In this document: piece after piece, positions 62,900 to 64,000 of the stretch
How positions within the stretch are numbered: position 1 is the first letter of the stretch
How the letters are laid out: each line of letters opens with the position of its first letter
Assembly (NCBI GenBank): GCA_019748175.1
Contig: JAIEPX010000008.1
Location: forward strand, 124,001-188,000
Length of the DNA stretch: 64,000 bases
Origin: Gammaproteobacteria bacterium
GTDB lineage: Bacteria > Pseudomonadota > Gammaproteobacteria > JAIEPX01
Direction: 5' to 3'
Made by a program: the position numbers and the translations under genes
The notes under the pieces: model-generated
What the model saw: the letters and a program-made list of their open reading frames with translations, nothing else
Database searches by the model: none
Told to the model about the DNA's origin: nothing

Positions 62900-63840
62900 T
62901 TATTGTAACCGGTGGTGCTGGATTTATCGGTAGTAATTTAGTACATGCACTGAATAAACGTCGAATTAACGATGTGCTCGTAGTGGATGATTTATCTGAC
63001 GGCCGAAAATTTTTTAATATCGTTGACTGCAACATTCGAGATTATCGGGATAAGGATGATTTTCTCAATGAAATTATCAGTGGAAAAATAAATGCTAAAG
63101 ATATTCAAGCAATTTTTCATCAAGGCGCATGTTCCAGTACTACTGAATGGGATGGTCGGATGATGATGCAGAATAATTATGAGTACACAAAAACATTACT
63201 GCATTATTCTTTGCAAAATCGAATTCCTTTTATCTATGCTTCCAGTGCAGCTGTTTATGGTTCAAACGAAAAATTTACTGAAGATCCTAGTAACGAATCA
63301 CCATTAAATGTTTACGGATATTCAAAATATCAGCTTGATCGTTACTTGCGCCGTGTATTACCCGCGGATCATTCTCAAGTCGTAGGTCTGCGATATTTTA
63401 ATGTTTATGGCCCACGTGAACAGCATAAAGGCAGCATGGCAAGTGTTGCATTTCATTTAAATAACCAAATAAAAGAAAAAGGAAATGTCAAATTATTTGC
63501 AGGAACAGATGGTTATGGAAATGGTGAGCAACGTCGAGATTTTGTGTTTATTGATGATGTAGTGGCTGTTAATTTGTGGTTTCTTGATAATCCAAAACAA
63601 TCAGGTATTTTTAATGTCGGCACAGGTCGAAGTCAGCCATTTAATGATGTAGCGAATGCGGTAATTGCTTGGCATAAGCGTGGTGAAATTGAATATATTC
63701 CTTTTCCAGATCATTTAAAGGGAAGTTATCAAAGTTTTACTGAAGCGGATATTTCCGCGTTGCGTAATGCAGGATATCAGCAAGAATTTCACGATGTTGC
63801 AAGTGGTGTAAAAAAATATCTCGATTGGCTAAATAAATAA
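62896..63840 (+). CDS. hldD: ADP-L-glycero-D-manno-heptose 6-epimerase
   Basis: 314 residues, short-chain dehydrogenase/epimerase fold. NAD(P)-binding [14 protein letters not shown] at the N terminus, [14 protein letters not shown], catalytic YGYSKYQLD (Tyr-x3-Lys), and [20 protein letters not shown], characteristic of HldD. It converts ADP-D-glycero- to ADP-L-glycero-manno-heptose, the last step of donor synthesis. ATGA overlap with hldE. A perfect inverted repeat follows six bases after the stop. Confidence 0.96.
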   Translation: MIIVTGGAGFIGSNLVHALNKRRINDVLVVDDLSDGRKFFNIVDCNIRDYRDKDDFLNEIISGKINAKDIQAIFHQGACSSTTEWDGRMMMQNNYEYTKTLLHYSLQNRIPFIYASSAAVYGSNEKFTEDPSNESPLNVYGYSKYQLDRYLRRVLPADHSQVVGLRYFNVYGPREQHKGSMASVAFHLNNQIKEKGNVKLFAGTDGYGNGEQRRDFVFIDDVVAVNLWFLDNPKQSGIFNVGTGRSQPFNDVANAVIAWHKRGEIEYIPFPDHLKGSYQSFTEADISALRNAGYQQEFHDVASGVKKYLDWLNK

Positions 63841-63845
63841 AAGAG

Positions 63846-63921
63846 GAAGGTGTCAGATCTAAGATCAATACACTCTCAAAAATAGTTTTGAGAATGCATT
63901 GATCTTAGATCTGACACCTTC
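63846..63921. repeat. perfect 24-base inverted repeat after hldD
   Basis: The arms 63846-63869 and 63898-63921 are exact reverse complements (core GGTGTCAGATCT). The interior has a second small hairpin, CTCAAAA-atag-TTTTGAG. It likely halts transcription of hldED but has no long T-run; its ends resemble those of the element at 16473-16554. Confidence 0.75.
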
Positions 63922-64000
63922 TTCAATGTTAGACCTGACCCCTTTCCTTTATTCAGAGCCTGCTGACCCCGTTGGAAATGTGTATCCCGATCCAGATACT
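63922..64000. other. right window edge, AGACCTGACCCC tag, no gene seen
   Basis: After the inverted repeat comes AATGTTAGACCTGACCCCTTT, another TGACCCC-type tag, then CTGACCCCG near 63965. No start or stop signals of a gene can be assigned in these 79 bases. It could be the outer edge of a REP-type cluster or a transposable element continuing beyond the window. Confidence 0.4.

Noticed and set aside
1..64000. tRNA or rRNA genes
   Set aside because: No cloverleaf T-arm motif or rRNA-like conserved stretch was noticed when reading both strands; a covariance-model scan would be needed to be certain.

Overview
The window is AT-rich, gene-dense and gammaproteobacterial. The best guess is an amoeba-associated or intracellular member of the Legionellales (Legionella, Coxiella or Berkiella-like). 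The basis is a heptose-type LPS core set (WaaF, WaaC, HldE, HldD), EttA, an archaeal-type AMP phosphorylase paired with a PRPP synthetase homologue, and many eukaryote-like domains: OTU proteases, kinesin-light-chain TPR arrays, patatin plus an NB-ARC-like NTPase, a PARG-type macrodomain and an OTT_1508-like deaminase. No rRNA, tRNA or CRISPR array was seen, and the genus cannot be fixed from this sequence alone.

Layout. 1-5743: the 3' part of a very AT-rich gene for one multidomain enzyme, FkbH / carrier / condensation / adenylation / carrier / thioesterase, ending in a LuxR-type DNA-binding domain. 6.1-7.2 kb: a small pair, one a putative permuted papain-like protein. 7.3-13.2 kb: housekeeping and envelope genes (AMP phosphorylase, PRPP synthetase, a GIN/DUF2807 exported protein, a lipoprotein, EttA). 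13.3-20.1 kb: accessory genes, namely a macrodomain/PARG-like protein, a HipBA-like toxin-antitoxin pair with three evenly spaced operator-like palindromes, a two-TM protein, an MFS transporter and a predicted deaminase. 20.3-23.0 kb: an orphan two-partner-secretion outer-membrane transporter and a small beta-barrel protein.

23.1-28.6 kb is a tight LPS-core operon (zinc-finger protein, waaF, waaC, a family-2 glycosyltransferase, an O-antigen-ligase-like protein, a WaaG-like glycosyltransferase). 59.9-63.8 kb resumes LPS functions (InaA/WaaP-type kinase, WaaE-like glycosyltransferase, hldE, hldD). Between the two LPS blocks lies a roughly 31 kb island. It holds an OTU-domain protein, one further LPS-kinase-like gene, and a cluster of giant proteins built from interchangeable modules: a GlnD/DUF294-like nucleotidyltransferase, kinesin-light-chain TPR arrays with a 42-residue period, an OTU cysteine protease, and a patatin/NB-ARC/TPR protein with the architecture of fungal NLRs. 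Five nucleotidyltransferase modules remain, two of them fused in one 3256-residue ORF, and a broken start of a sixth lies upstream of the patatin gene. Several of these proteins share a C-terminal SPRxLRDSPIL tail. This island is the strongest candidate for an undescribed system. It could be a family of translocated effectors or an NLR-like conflict system; the sequence alone does not decide.

Long inverted repeats, several with GGTCAGATCT/TGACCCC-type ends, punctuate the accessory regions and may be a REP- or MITE-like family that doubles as terminators.
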